A stretch of 6,054 bases of DNA from the NCBI GenBank assembly GCA_021767325.1, contig JAASTM010000166.1, positions 1-6,054 on the forward strand, written 5' to 3'. The notes under the pieces are model-generated. The model was not told the origin of the DNA. It was given only the letters and a program-made list of their open reading frames with translations, and made no database searches. This document shows, in pieces, positions 1 to 5,652 of the stretch; within the stretch, counting starts at the first letter, position 1, and every line of letters begins with the position of its first letter. The position numbers and the translations under genes are program-made. The DNA is from Spirochaetales bacterium. GTDB taxonomy: Bacteria > Spirochaetota > Spirochaetia > DSM-16054 > Sediminispirochaetaceae.

Positions 1-1209
1 AGCGTCGAACTCTTTGGCCTCGGCGTACTTCTCCGCTTTTGCCAAAGCCGCGATCCGCAAAGGTGCCAAGTACATCGGACAGACCTGTACACAGCGTCCG
101 CACATTATACACGGTCCCTCTTCGGGTACCGCCGGCTCCTGAAACAACAGATATCCGGACGAACCCTTCATCACCGAGTAGTTCACTGTCGGCAGGGCAA
201 TACCCATCATCGGCCCGCCGGCGATCATTTTTTGCGGCTCGCCTTTCAATCCGCCGCAATAGTCATACAGGGTCTCGAGGCTGGTTCCGAGGGGCACGCG
301 CACATTTTTCGGCTCCGTAATCGCATCTCCGGTTACGGTAAGCACCCGCTCGATGAGCGGTTTCCTCTTAAAAAAGGCTTCGTACATGGCATAGAGGGTT
401 TGTACATTCGAGACCACCACCCCTACTTCGAGAGGCAGTTTACCTTTGGGAACGATCCTGCCGGTGAGAGCATAGATAAGGTTCTTTTCAGCCCCCTGCG
501 GGTATTTCACCTGGGTTTGTACAACCTCTACCGGAAGCTCTTTCGCGCCAACCTCCGCCTGCAGCTTCTGTACCGCATCCCTCTTATTCTCTTCGATTCC
601 AATCAGAATCTGCTCAAAACCGAAGGCGGTCTGCAACACTTTGATGGCATCCATCAGCTCGGAGCTGTGCTCGAGCATCGTACGGTGGTCGCAAGTCAGA
701 TAGGGTTCACACTCCGCCCCGTTAATGATGAGGGTATCGAGGTGCTTCCCCTTTGGCGGTGAGAACTTGACGTTTGTGGGAAAGGTAGCTCCACCCATAC
801 CCACAATACCGGCCGCTTTCAAAACCTCCACAACCTTTTCCCGGTCGGCAGTTTTCGTATCAAGGGCAGGTTCGTTGAATTGAACGGCTTTTGTGGCCTC
901 CGGATCTACTTCTATCTCCATGTACTCACTCATCCTTCCGCCGGGAAGGGGCAGCTGATGCAGCTTTTTTACCTTCCCTGAAACCGATGAGTGCACATGG
1001 GCAGAAATAAACCCGTCCGCCTCGCCGACCATTTCGCCCTTTTCGACACTATCCCCCCGTCCCTTCAGTGCTTTGGCCGGTTTCCCAAGGTGCTGGGACA
1101 ACGGTATCATTACTCTCTCAGGCAGGGGAAGCGCCTCGATTTCAGACCCTGCCGTCAGCTCTTTCCCTTCCGGCGGGTGAACTCCATGCGGAAAACTGAT
1201 TTTACTCAT
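1..1209 (-). CDS. rnfC: RnfC, ion-translocating ferredoxin:NAD+ oxidoreductase subunit C (partial, 3' end beyond window)
   Basis: Rnf couples electron transfer between reduced ferredoxin and NAD+ to Na+ or H+ export; RnfC is the peripheral cytoplasmic subunit that handles NAD(H) and carries 4Fe-4S clusters. I translated 403 residues, open to the window edge. Seen in order: an N-terminal FPHGVHPPEGKEL block (residues 6-18), a barrel-sandwich (lipoyl-like) region about 50-80, the Nqo1-like FMN/NADH fold with GMGGATFPT (137-145), NGAECEPYLT (163-172) and YPQGAEK (236-242), AGGPMMG (330-336), and the first ferredoxin-type motif C367-x2-C370-x2-C373-x3-C377-P. The second cluster motif, expected about 40 residues later, falls outside. 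The start ATG at 1209 has a GAGGG Shine-Dalgarno about five bases upstream. The remaining rnf genes probably follow to the left (inference). One small deviation: NVQTLYAMYEA stands where relatives usually have NVGTA. Identity is very secure. Confidence 0.98.
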   Translation of the reverse strand, partial: MSKISFPHGVHPPEGKELTAGSEIEALPLPERVMIPLSQHLGKPAKALKGRGDSVEKGEMVGEADGFISAHVHSSVSGKVKKLHQLPLPGGRMSEYMEIEVDPEATKAVQFNEPALDTKTADREKVVEVLKAAGIVGMGGATFPTNVKFSPPKGKHLDTLIINGAECEPYLTCDHRTMLEHSSELMDAIKVLQTAFGFEQILIGIEENKRDAVQKLQAEVGAKELPVEVVQTQVKYPQGAEKNLIYALTGRIVPKGKLPLEVGVVVSNVQTLYAMYEAFFKRKPLIERVLTVTGDAITEPKNVRVPLGTSLETLYDYCGGLKGEPQKMIAGGPMMGIALPTVNYSVMKGSSGYLLFQEPAVPEEGPCIMCGRCVQVCPMYLAPLRIAALAKAEKYAEAKEFDA

Positions 1210-1238
1210 ACTCCCTCACTTCTAATGTATCGATCGTG

Positions 1239-1284
1239 AAAAAACTGCGCCCCCACGTACCGCCCATCATGTGGGTTCTGTCAG
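1239..1284 (-). terminator. possible attenuator-like hairpin in the rnfC leader
   Basis: Read on the minus strand, CCCAC (1275-1271) can pair with GTGGG (1256-1252) across a 14-base loop. An outer CTG/CAG pair (1284-1282 with 1247-1245) is possible across an internal loop, and TTTTTT follows directly (1244-1239). This ends about 30 bases before the rnfC start, inside its predicted leader. The stem is short and interrupted, so it may be a weak attenuator or only chance. Confidence 0.25.
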
Positions 1285-1299
1285 ATGCACAATTCATAT

Positions 1300-1330
1300 A
1301 ATTCCTACTAATTTTGTAAGTATTCCTTAC
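1300..1330. promoter_or_regulatory. imperfect dyad, candidate Rrf2-type operator over the rnfC transcription start
   Basis: Positions 1300-1324 form a 25-bp dyad with 9 of 12 pairs matching; the half-sites on the plus strand are AATTCCTACTAA and TTTGTAAGTATT. Length and layout resemble IscR/Rrf2 operators (ATA...ACT...AGT...TAT type). A second, perfect 5-bp inverted repeat, GTAAG-5-CTTAC, overlaps it at 1316-1330. Together they cover the predicted rnfC start site (about 1326) and the first transcribed bases, a position where a bound repressor blocks transcription. The Rrf2 gene next door is the obvious candidate regulator, but the link is inference. The region is AT-rich, which raises the chance of accidental symmetry. 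Confidence 0.4.
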
Positions 1331-1332
1331 CA

Positions 1333-1360
1333 ATTATACCTAAAAACTCTTTTTTATCAA
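1333..1360 (-). promoter_or_regulatory. sigma-70-type promoter of rnfC
   Basis: On the minus strand, TTGATA (1360-1355) and a perfect TATAAT (1338-1333) are separated by 16 bp. The predicted transcription start is near 1326, giving a leader of about 117 nt before the rnfC ATG. This promoter lies after the rrf2 stop codon, so rnfC can be expressed independently of rrf2. Confidence 0.75.
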
Positions 1361-1366
1361 GACTCA

Positions 1367-1384
1367 CATCTGAAACCATCTGAA
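1367..1384. repeat. two 8-bp direct repeats just upstream of the rnfC -35 box
   Basis: CATCTGAA occurs at 1367-1374 and again at 1377-1384, a 10-bp spacing that puts both copies on the same face of the helix. They begin seven bases upstream of the rnfC -35 hexamer, where an activator commonly binds. They also lie in the short rrf2-rnfC gap outside any gene. The number of matching bases is small, so function is only suggested. Confidence 0.3.
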
Positions 1385-1417
1385 GTCAATACGAATCGCC
1401 TGCTCTCGGTTTCACTT

Positions 1418-1858
1418 TCAGATATAATACATTTCCACCCGGCCGCGGGCGACCTCCCTACTGGCCAGATCTTTCAGGGTGTGTGACTTGAGAAAACTGC
1501 GGATATGAGTCTCGAATTCTTTCCACATCTCTATTGTGCTGCATTCAGCCATTTTGGGACACCCCGGAGTCTCCGGCTCCAGACAGTTAATCGGGCGCAG
1601 ATCACCTTCCAAATAGGTAAACACCTCTTCAAGAGTTATTTCTGCGGAATCCCTCCCCAGCGCGTAGCCCCCTCTGGCACCGCGTTGACTGTGCAGTATT
1701 CCGGACGGACGCAATAAACGGATTATTTGCTCCAGGTACTTCTGTGAAATCTCCTCTTTTTCGGAAATCTCATTCAGCTGCACATAGCGCTGCCGGTCCT
1801 GCCTCGCAAGATACACGAGAAACCTGAGTCCATAGCGGGTGCGGGTGGAGAATTTCAT
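1418..1858 (-). CDS. Rrf2-family transcriptional regulator with three cluster-type cysteines
   Basis: A 146-residue cytoplasmic DNA-binding protein of the usual Rrf2 length (IscR, NsrR, RirA, CymR relatives). The start MKFSTRTRYGLR is the canonical family N-terminus, so I chose the ATG at 1858 over an in-frame ATG at 1912. The winged helix-turn-helix spans about residues 1-67, with recognition helix ISQKYLEQII (37-46) and wing SQRGARGGYAL (57-67). Cysteines C92, C100 and C106 (C-x7-C-x5-C) sit where IscR and NsrR bind an Fe-S cluster, so the protein probably senses iron, redox state or NO; which of these cannot be told. The spacing differs from the C-x5-C-x5-C of IscR/NsrR and the C-x7-C-x7-C of RirA. 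It lies between tctA and rnfC on the same strand; rnfC, whose start region has an Rrf2-like dyad, is the likeliest target. There is no clear Shine-Dalgarno. Confidence 0.95.
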   Translation of the reverse strand: MKFSTRTRYGLRFLVYLARQDRQRYVQLNEISEKEEISQKYLEQIIRLLRPSGILHSQRGARGGYALGRDSAEITLEEVFTYLEGDLRPINCLEPETPGCPKMAECSTIEMWKEFETHIRSFLKSHTLKDLASREVARGRVEMYYI

Positions 1859-1864
1859 ACTCTT

Positions 1865-1893
1865 ATGATAGAAAATGTGTTCGCCTATGACAA
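1865..1893 (-). promoter_or_regulatory. promoter of the Rrf2 gene, predicted leaderless
   Basis: TTGTCA (1893-1888) and TATCAT (1870-1865) are separated by exactly 17 bp, each close to the sigma-70 consensus. The -10 box ends six bases before the ATG at 1858, so the usual start distance puts +1 on the A of the start codon. Only AAGAGT separates box and ATG, a poor ribosome site. Read-through from the tct operon could supply a normal leader instead. Confidence 0.6.
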
Positions 1894-1914
1894 TAGCGGG
1901 CTTCACCAGCAAAA

Positions 1915-1983
1915 GGGACTATTCCCGATTACATCAAAAACAGCCCCGTTAGCATAAAAACTTTTGAGTTTCGCCTTAGTCCC
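1915..1983. repeat. separated 7-bp inverted repeat between tctA and rrf2
   Basis: GGGACTA at 1915-1921 pairs perfectly with TAGTCCC at 1977-1983 over 55 bp; the left arm is also part of the small palindrome GGGA-4-TCCC (1915-1926). It lies after the tctA stop and upstream of the rrf2 promoter. I see no strong rho-independent terminator here; the nearest is a weak AAACT/AGTTT stem with a short T run on the minus strand near 1950-1965. It might be an operator or a weak 3' structure, or chance. Confidence 0.25.
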
Positions 1984-1987
1984 GGCT

Positions 1988-3529
1988 TTACCGCTGCTGC
2001 GTAGTGTGTTTCCGCGAAAACAGCTTATTCTTTATTCCCTTCATCAGCCGCCGGAAGGCCGGAATCTGACTCAGGATGAGCAGGACGATGATCAGCACCA
2101 GCACCAAAGATACCGGGCGGGTGAACATCGGCAAAAAGCTGCCCTCGGAGACCATCAGGGCGCGGCGCAGGTTGGAGTCGGCCATCGGCCCCAGAATAAC
2201 ACCAATGACCAGCGGGGCGATCGGGTAGCCCATTTCGGTCAGGAAGTAGCAGATAATGCCGACCGGCAGCATAAGGTACAGATTGATGACTTTAGTGCCC
2301 AGGGCGTAGCTGCCGATGATGCAGAGCACCCCGATAATCGGCATGAAGATCGATGGAGGAATTCGCAGCACCTTGACCACCTGCTTGGCCAGCAGCATTC
2401 CGGCTACCCACATAGCGATGGATGCCATCAGCAGGATAGCGGTGATCTGCTCGATAAATCCGGGGTGGTCGATGCGCAGCATCGGGCCGGGAGCGATGCC
2501 GTGCAGCATCAGCGCCCCCAGCAGCATGGCTGCCGGCGGGCTGCCGGGAACACCGAGGTTCAGCAGGGGAATCATCGCCCCACCGATGCAGGCGTTGTTG
2601 GCCGTTTCGGTGGAAACCACCGCCTCGTAGGAGCCCTTGCCGAACTCCTCCGGATGCTTGGTGGAGTTTTTGGCCGCACCGTAGCTTACCCAGCCTGCGA
2701 TGTCTTCGCCGATACCCGGTACTGCGCCGATCCCCACCCCGATCAGGGCCGAGCGGAGGATGTGTTTGGCGTGCTTGCCGATAGTCCGCCACTCCGGAAG
2801 GATGCGCTCGAACTTGGCAGCGTCCCGAGCGATGAATTTCTCTTTGAGCACCTGAATAATCTGCGGAATACCGAAGGCACCGATCAGCACCGGCACGACC
2901 TCAATTCCGCCCTCCAGCTGCGAGAAGCCGAAGGTGAAACGGGCGTAGAATTGCAGGCTCTCTCGTCCGATCACCGCCAGAAATAGTCCCAGAAAGCCGG
3001 CGATCCAGCCTTTGTAGGTCAGATCCGGACTTGTCAGGGTACCGCTGATCAGAATTCCGAAGAAGGCCAGCAGAAAGAACTCGAAGGAGGTGAACTGCAG
3101 GGCCAGCGCCGAAATAAGCGGCGACATGCTGACCACGAACAGCATACCCACGAATGTTCCGATGGCCGAAGCGGTGGTTGTCAGGCCCAGCGCCACCCCG
3201 CCCTTACCGGCTTTGGCCAGCGGATACCCGTCCAGCGCAGTGGCCGCCGCGGCGGCGGTTCCCGGGATGTTGATGAGAATAGATGCATAGGAACCACCAT
3301 AGACACCGCCGACATAAATACCCAACAGGGCGATCATGGCAGTACCCTGGTTCATCCCGTAGGTCAGCGTCGTAAGCAGAGCAACCCCCAGAGTGGCTGT
3401 GAGTCCGGGTGTAGCTCCAAAGATAATACCCAGGATAACCGAGCCGAAGAGCATTAGTATATTCCCGGGCTGCATTGCTAATTCAAAGAAATTGATGAAA
3501 AACAGGCCTAAGGCGTCAACAAAAGCCAT
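1988..3529 (-). CDS. tctA: TctA, large membrane subunit of a tripartite tricarboxylate transporter
   Basis: A 513-residue inner-membrane protein of normal family length (about 500), hydrophobic throughout, with roughly a dozen membrane segments. It forms the transport channel of a TTT system driven by an ion gradient, receiving substrate from TctC. Family signatures seen: GATPGLTATLGVAL (38-51); IPGTAAAAATALDGYPLAK (88-106), close to the usual IPGTPxSxxTxLDGYP; GAVPGIGEDIAGW (268-280), the inverted-repeat partner of the first motif; ETANNACIGGAMIPLL (308-323); and GVPGSPPAAMLLGAL (326-340). The substrate cannot be read from sequence; citrate-type, dicarboxylate or aromatic acids are all known for the family. 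The start at 3529 has a GAGG eight bases upstream that runs into the TAA stop of tctB (GAGGTAA); only five bases separate the two genes, so they are co-transcribed and probably translationally coupled. Confidence 0.97.
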   Translation of the reverse strand: MAFVDALGLFFINFFELAMQPGNILMLFGSVILGIIFGATPGLTATLGVALLTTLTYGMNQGTAMIALLGIYVGGVYGGSYASILINIPGTAAAAATALDGYPLAKAGKGGVALGLTTTASAIGTFVGMLFVVSMSPLISALALQFTSFEFFLLAFFGILISGTLTSPDLTYKGWIAGFLGLFLAVIGRESLQFYARFTFGFSQLEGGIEVVPVLIGAFGIPQIIQVLKEKFIARDAAKFERILPEWRTIGKHAKHILRSALIGVGIGAVPGIGEDIAGWVSYGAAKNSTKHPEEFGKGSYEAVVSTETANNACIGGAMIPLLNLGVPGSPPAAMLLGALMLHGIAPGPMLRIDHPGFIEQITAILLMASIAMWVAGMLLAKQVVKVLRIPPSIFMPIIGVLCIIGSYALGTKVINLYLMLPVGIICYFLTEMGYPIAPLVIGVILGPMADSNLRRALMVSEGSFLPMFTRPVSLVLVLIIVLLILSQIPAFRRLMKGIKNKLFSRKHTTQQR

Positions 3530-3534
3530 ATAGT

Positions 3535-4281
3535 TTACCTCACTGAGTAGTAGATTAGGCTCATAAGATCGATAATCCCGCCCTCGTTAGGCAGCGGCAC
3601 TAAGAGCGCGTACCTGAACACGGGCGCCAGGATGAGCGGCACAAGTAGACTGATGAGTGCGGCCACAAAAAACTTTTTCTTCTGCGTTGCATTGCCGCGG
3701 GCCATACTATAGGCGATGCAGTGCAGCATTATAATCGACAGCAGTGCAACTACATCGGTACTGTACTTGAACAGTCCGTTAATTACATCCGCCAACCCAC
3801 AGCAAAAGAGAGCAAGAAAAATGATACTGATGGCCACATAGGTCAGGCTCATCTTTCTCAAGATCTCATTTGTGTCCAGGTAAAACCCGATGGTGAGATA
3901 ACTGAGAAAGAACCACACCGACAGGAAGAAATCCACCCGTGGTATAAAAAGATATACCAATACCACGAACCCAATTACGATCGCCAAAAAGCGCTCCAGC
4001 TGTACGCTGGTCCGCAGCTTTACAGTCCGCAGCGTTTGAATGAAGGCGGCCGCGCCCCCGCTGCGGATAGAAAAAGCCAGCAGTGCAGCTCCAAGCGCGA
4101 TCAGTGCTCCACCGATGATAAGCGGCAGCAGAGCCGGAGATACGTACCACACGTTCTTTACCCCGCCGTAGGTGCCCTTCATCGGCATCTTAAATGATTC
4201 GAATAAGACCCAAGCCCCGAACAACATCAGCAGGATGCTGGTAACAAAATCGGCTTGGCGAAGTTTCTTTGTCTCCATCAT
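3535..4281 (-). CDS. tctB: TctB-type small membrane subunit of the TTT transporter, unusually long
   Basis: A 248-residue integral membrane protein assigned as TctB by its place between tctC and tctA, an early two-helix hairpin, a PRVDFFLSVWFF segment matching the family's PxxGF loop, and a C-terminal VPLPNEGG matching the usual VPLPxG. TctB supports TctA; its exact role is poorly defined. TctB proteins are usually about 140-180 residues with four or five membrane segments. Here I count about seven: 11-30, 50-71, 98-114, 118-135, 146-165, 176-193 and 203-225. Because the family-like end is kept, the extra length appears to be an internal insertion of about 60 residues (roughly 136-195). ATG at 4281 is preferred over the adjacent ATG at 4278: AGGGG (4296-4292) is about ten bases upstream. 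The upstream gap contains an inserted repeat element. Confidence 0.85.
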   Translation of the reverse strand: MMETKKLRQADFVTSILLMLFGAWVLFESFKMPMKGTYGGVKNVWYVSPALLPLIIGGALIALGAALLAFSIRSGGAAAFIQTLRTVKLRTSVQLERFLAIVIGFVVLVYLFIPRVDFFLSVWFFLSYLTIGFYLDTNEILRKMSLTYVAISIIFLALFCCGLADVINGLFKYSTDVVALLSIIMLHCIAYSMARGNATQKKKFFVAALISLLVPLILAPVFRYALLVPLPNEGGIIDLMSLIYYSVR

Positions 4282-4300
4282 AGGTGCACTACCCCTTTCT

Positions 4301-4416
4301 TAGTGAGTCAAAAGTTGTGGTAAACTACACCCACACACTATATATAGGGGGTCCGGCACCGCTTTCCCACCATATGTAGCGTAGAGAATCGCTCTACCAC
4401 AACTTTTGACACACTA
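4301..4416. mobile_element. 116-bp MITE-like element with 22-bp terminal inverted repeats
   Basis: The left end (4301-4322) and right end (4395-4416) are reverse complements at 21 of 22 positions, sharing the core GTCAAAAGTTGTGGTA. Both ends finish in TA, as expected for a TA target duplication made by Tc1/mariner/IS630-type transposases; no longer target duplication is seen. The inside has no coding capacity. It contains a 10-bp palindrome CTATATATAG (4338-4347) and a 6-bp-stem hairpin GTAGAG-5-CTCTAC (4381-4397). It sits between tctC and tctB, stopping just before the tctB ribosome site. Transcribed, it would fold into one long hairpin within the operon mRNA. An alternative is a native RNA structure or regulatory stem, since no second copy is visible here. 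Confidence 0.6.
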
Positions 4417-4422
4417 CATTAG

Positions 4423-4431
4423 ATTATAGCA
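4423..4431 (-). promoter_or_regulatory. extended -10 promoter, possible internal promoter for tctBA
   Basis: On the minus strand TGCTATAAT is a perfect extended -10 motif (TGnTATAAT), which can work without a good -35; none is evident here. The predicted start is about 4416, the last base of the inverted-repeat element, so the resulting tctBA mRNA would begin with the whole element. It lies between the tctC 3' hairpin and the element and could restore tctBA transcription if the hairpin stops part of the polymerase. The setting is AT-rich, so it could be fortuitous. Confidence 0.4.
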
Positions 4432-4447
4432 TTAAAACTTGAAATCA

Positions 4448-4477
4448 GGCGGTATGAACCTTTCAGTTCATACCGCC
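4448..4477 (-). terminator. perfect 12-bp-stem hairpin just after tctC
   Basis: GGCGGTATGAAC (4448-4459) and GTTCATACCGCC (4466-4477) pair perfectly around a six-base loop, ten bases past the tctC stop codon. On the minus strand the trailing sequence is TGATTTCAAGTTTT: somewhat T-rich but not a solid T tract. It is therefore probably a leaky terminator or a 3' stabiliser of the tctC message, giving more binding protein than membrane subunits, a known arrangement in binding-protein operons. It has almost the same sequence on both strands, so it could act in either direction. Confidence 0.55.
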
Positions 4478-4487
4478 GATTGGGATA

Positions 4488-5495
4488 CTACGGTTTTGGA
4501 ATACCGATTTTGGCAGGATCTTCGACCGCAAGACCGTTCTCGGCCAGTGCCCAGGAGAGGTTCGACTGCAGCCCCTGCATGATTTCCAGCGCCTCGGCTC
4601 CGGTTGCACCGGAGAGTACGTAGAACTGCTCTTTGGCAAACTTAGCCAGGGCATCGGTTTTCATCGCCTGGTCGAAGGCATCCCGCAGAACGTCCTTCAC
4701 GTTGTCGGGAGCATCGGCACGAACCGCAAATCCGATGGCCTGTTTGATCGGTAGGGTTTCGGTCAGTTCGGGCATGGTGTCGAATGCGGAGGGAATCTCT
4801 TTGCCGCCGATGGTAAAGGGATCTTCCACCAGCACTGCCAGCGGGCGCAGCTTTCCGGCCCGAATCAGCTGAGCCTGTTCGGCGACCGAGGTGATAACCA
4901 GTTGAACTTCACCGGTCATAGCCGCGTTCTGAGCTGGAGCCGAACCGTCGTAGGGAATGAACTGGAAATCGGCACCCGAGCCTTTTTCGAAAGCCAACAG
5001 GTTTACGTGGTGGATCGAGCCTGCACCACTGGCACCGGCCTTGATCTTTCCCGGGTTCTTCATAGCAGCATCGGTAAGTTCCTTGATGGTCTGATAGGGA
5101 AGATCCGGGGTAACACTCACTACGTCCGGAGAACCACCGACCAGAAAGAAGTCCCATACATCCACGGTGTTGTCCCAATCTTCGACCATGACTGCGGTTG
5201 TGGTGTTCGATTCTGAAAGACCGCAAAGTGTATAGCCATCCGGTTCCTTCGCATACGCGGTTGCCAGACCTACCGAGCCGGCACTACCACCGGTCACATT
5301 GGTCACATTGATGTTCACGCCCAGCACTTTGGCCATCTCACCCATAATCACACGGTTACAGGTATCGGTTCCACCTCCAGCACCCCACACTACGATATCG
5401 GTAATGTCACGGGCTGGATACTCCTGTGCTCCTTCTGCCGATACCATACCGGCTACGCACATAGCCAGCACTAAAACGAGCAGAATTTTCTTCAT
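4488..5495 (-). CDS. tctC: TctC/Bug-family periplasmic solute-binding protein
   Basis: A 335-residue exported binding protein that captures a carboxylate and delivers it to TctA/TctB. Residues 1-20 are a signal peptide (MKK, hydrophobic core, VSA then EGAQE), cleaved most likely by signal peptidase I; LAMC at 10-13 is a poor lipobox. Bug/TctC features seen: IVVWGAGGGTDT (34-45), the first ligand loop with D44; NVTGGSAGSVGL (66-77), the second; PDGYTL (85-90); SGAGSIHH (156-163); IPYDGSAPAQNAAMTGEV (180-197). Length is typical (about 320-330). The reading frame is open further upstream to an ATG at 5570, but AAGGAGGT (5507-5500), five bases before the ATG at 5495, and the clean signal peptide fix the start. 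It is first in the tct operon, with its own palindrome-covered promoter. The ligand cannot be predicted. Confidence 0.95.
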   Translation of the reverse strand: MKKILLVLVLAMCVAGMVSAEGAQEYPARDITDIVVWGAGGGTDTCNRVIMGEMAKVLGVNINVTNVTGGSAGSVGLATAYAKEPDGYTLCGLSESNTTTAVMVEDWDNTVDVWDFFLVGGSPDVVSVTPDLPYQTIKELTDAAMKNPGKIKAGASGAGSIHHVNLLAFEKGSGADFQFIPYDGSAPAQNAAMTGEVQLVITSVAEQAQLIRAGKLRPLAVLVEDPFTIGGKEIPSAFDTMPELTETLPIKQAIGFAVRADAPDNVKDVLRDAFDQAMKTDALAKFAKEQFYVLSGATGAEALEIMQGLQSNLSWALAENGLAVEDPAKIGIPKP

Positions 5496-5529
5496 AACGA
5501 CCTCCTTGATCAGATTTACATAAATAATT

Positions 5530-5549
5530 TTGTATACAATATATTGTAT
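5530..5549. promoter_or_regulatory. overlapping palindromes, candidate repressor operator of the tct operon
   Basis: ATACAATATATTGTAT (5534-5549) is a 16-bp perfect palindrome, and TTGTATACAA (5530-5539) a 10-bp perfect palindrome overlapping it, so three TTGTAT/ATACAA half-sites lie in 20 bp. They cover the tctC -10 box and the predicted start, a repressor position. TTGTATACAA fits the broad GntR-family pattern (GT-N-AC dyad), and GntR-type regulators often control carboxylate uptake operons; this assignment is inference. No GntR gene lies in the window. Confidence 0.6.
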
Positions 5550-5570
5550 CATGAATTTGCACCTTGTCAA
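5543..5570 (-). promoter_or_regulatory. strong sigma-70-type promoter of the tctCBA operon
   Basis: On the minus strand a perfect TTGACA (5570-5565) is followed after 16 bp by TACAAT (5548-5543), preceded by TG in the extended -10 position. The predicted start is near 5536, giving a leader of about 41 nt with an AAGGAGGT ribosome site. This is the best promoter match in the window and its -10 lies inside a perfect palindrome. Confidence 0.8.
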
Positions 5571-5593
5571 TTGCTTTTTTGGCGAATCTCCGC

Positions 5594-5615
5594 CGATTCC
5601 GGGTCGATTCCGGGC
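5594..5615. repeat. 11-bp tandem repeat, two copies, in the divergent tctC/glycosyltransferase gap
   Basis: CGATTCCGGGT (5594-5604) and CGATTCCGGGC (5605-5615) are adjacent copies with a one-helical-turn period, followed by a partial third start (GATCC) and a run of C. They lie between the two divergent genes, about 50 bp upstream of the glycosyltransferase start, and could be a regulator site or simple-sequence drift. The rest of the 5571-5664 gap shows only a small GGCG-6-CGCC inverted repeat (5581-5594). Confidence 0.35.
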
Positions 5616-5652
5616 GATCCCCCCCTGGCTTCCGCATTTTATTACTCTTCTT

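Noticed and set aside
232..762. 176-codon open frame on the plus strand
   Set aside because: It is antisense to rnfC, whose motifs run unbroken through this stretch; no family features or ribosome site.
1297..1338. 7-bp inverted repeat TATAATT/AATTATA flanking the rnfC start region
   Set aside because: Pure A/T arms that include the -10 box itself; likely chance in AT-rich sequence and not a plus-strand promoter, since no -35 precedes it.
1964..2986. 340-codon open frame on the plus strand
   Set aside because: It lies antisense to the clearly conserved tctA. Its product is a Q/H/D/R-rich string with no recognisable domain, and it is open only because of the codon bias of tctA.
3721..4197. 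158-codon plus-strand open frame
   Set aside because: Antisense to tctB, low-complexity hydrophilic product, no ribosome site.
4338..4347. CTATATATAG palindrome inside the repeat element
   Set aside because: Short, simple AT repeat; listed as part of the element, not as an independent regulatory site.
5457..5468. Possible lipobox LAMC in the TctC signal peptide
   Set aside because: Methionine at -1 is not a normal lipobox residue and the hydrophobic core continues past the cysteine; the VSA cleavage site before EGAQE fits better, although spirochaete lipoboxes can be loose.
5581..5594. GGCG-6-CGCC inverted repeat in the divergent gap
   Set aside because: Only four pairs and no T tract downstream in either sense that would make a terminator for a neighbouring gene.
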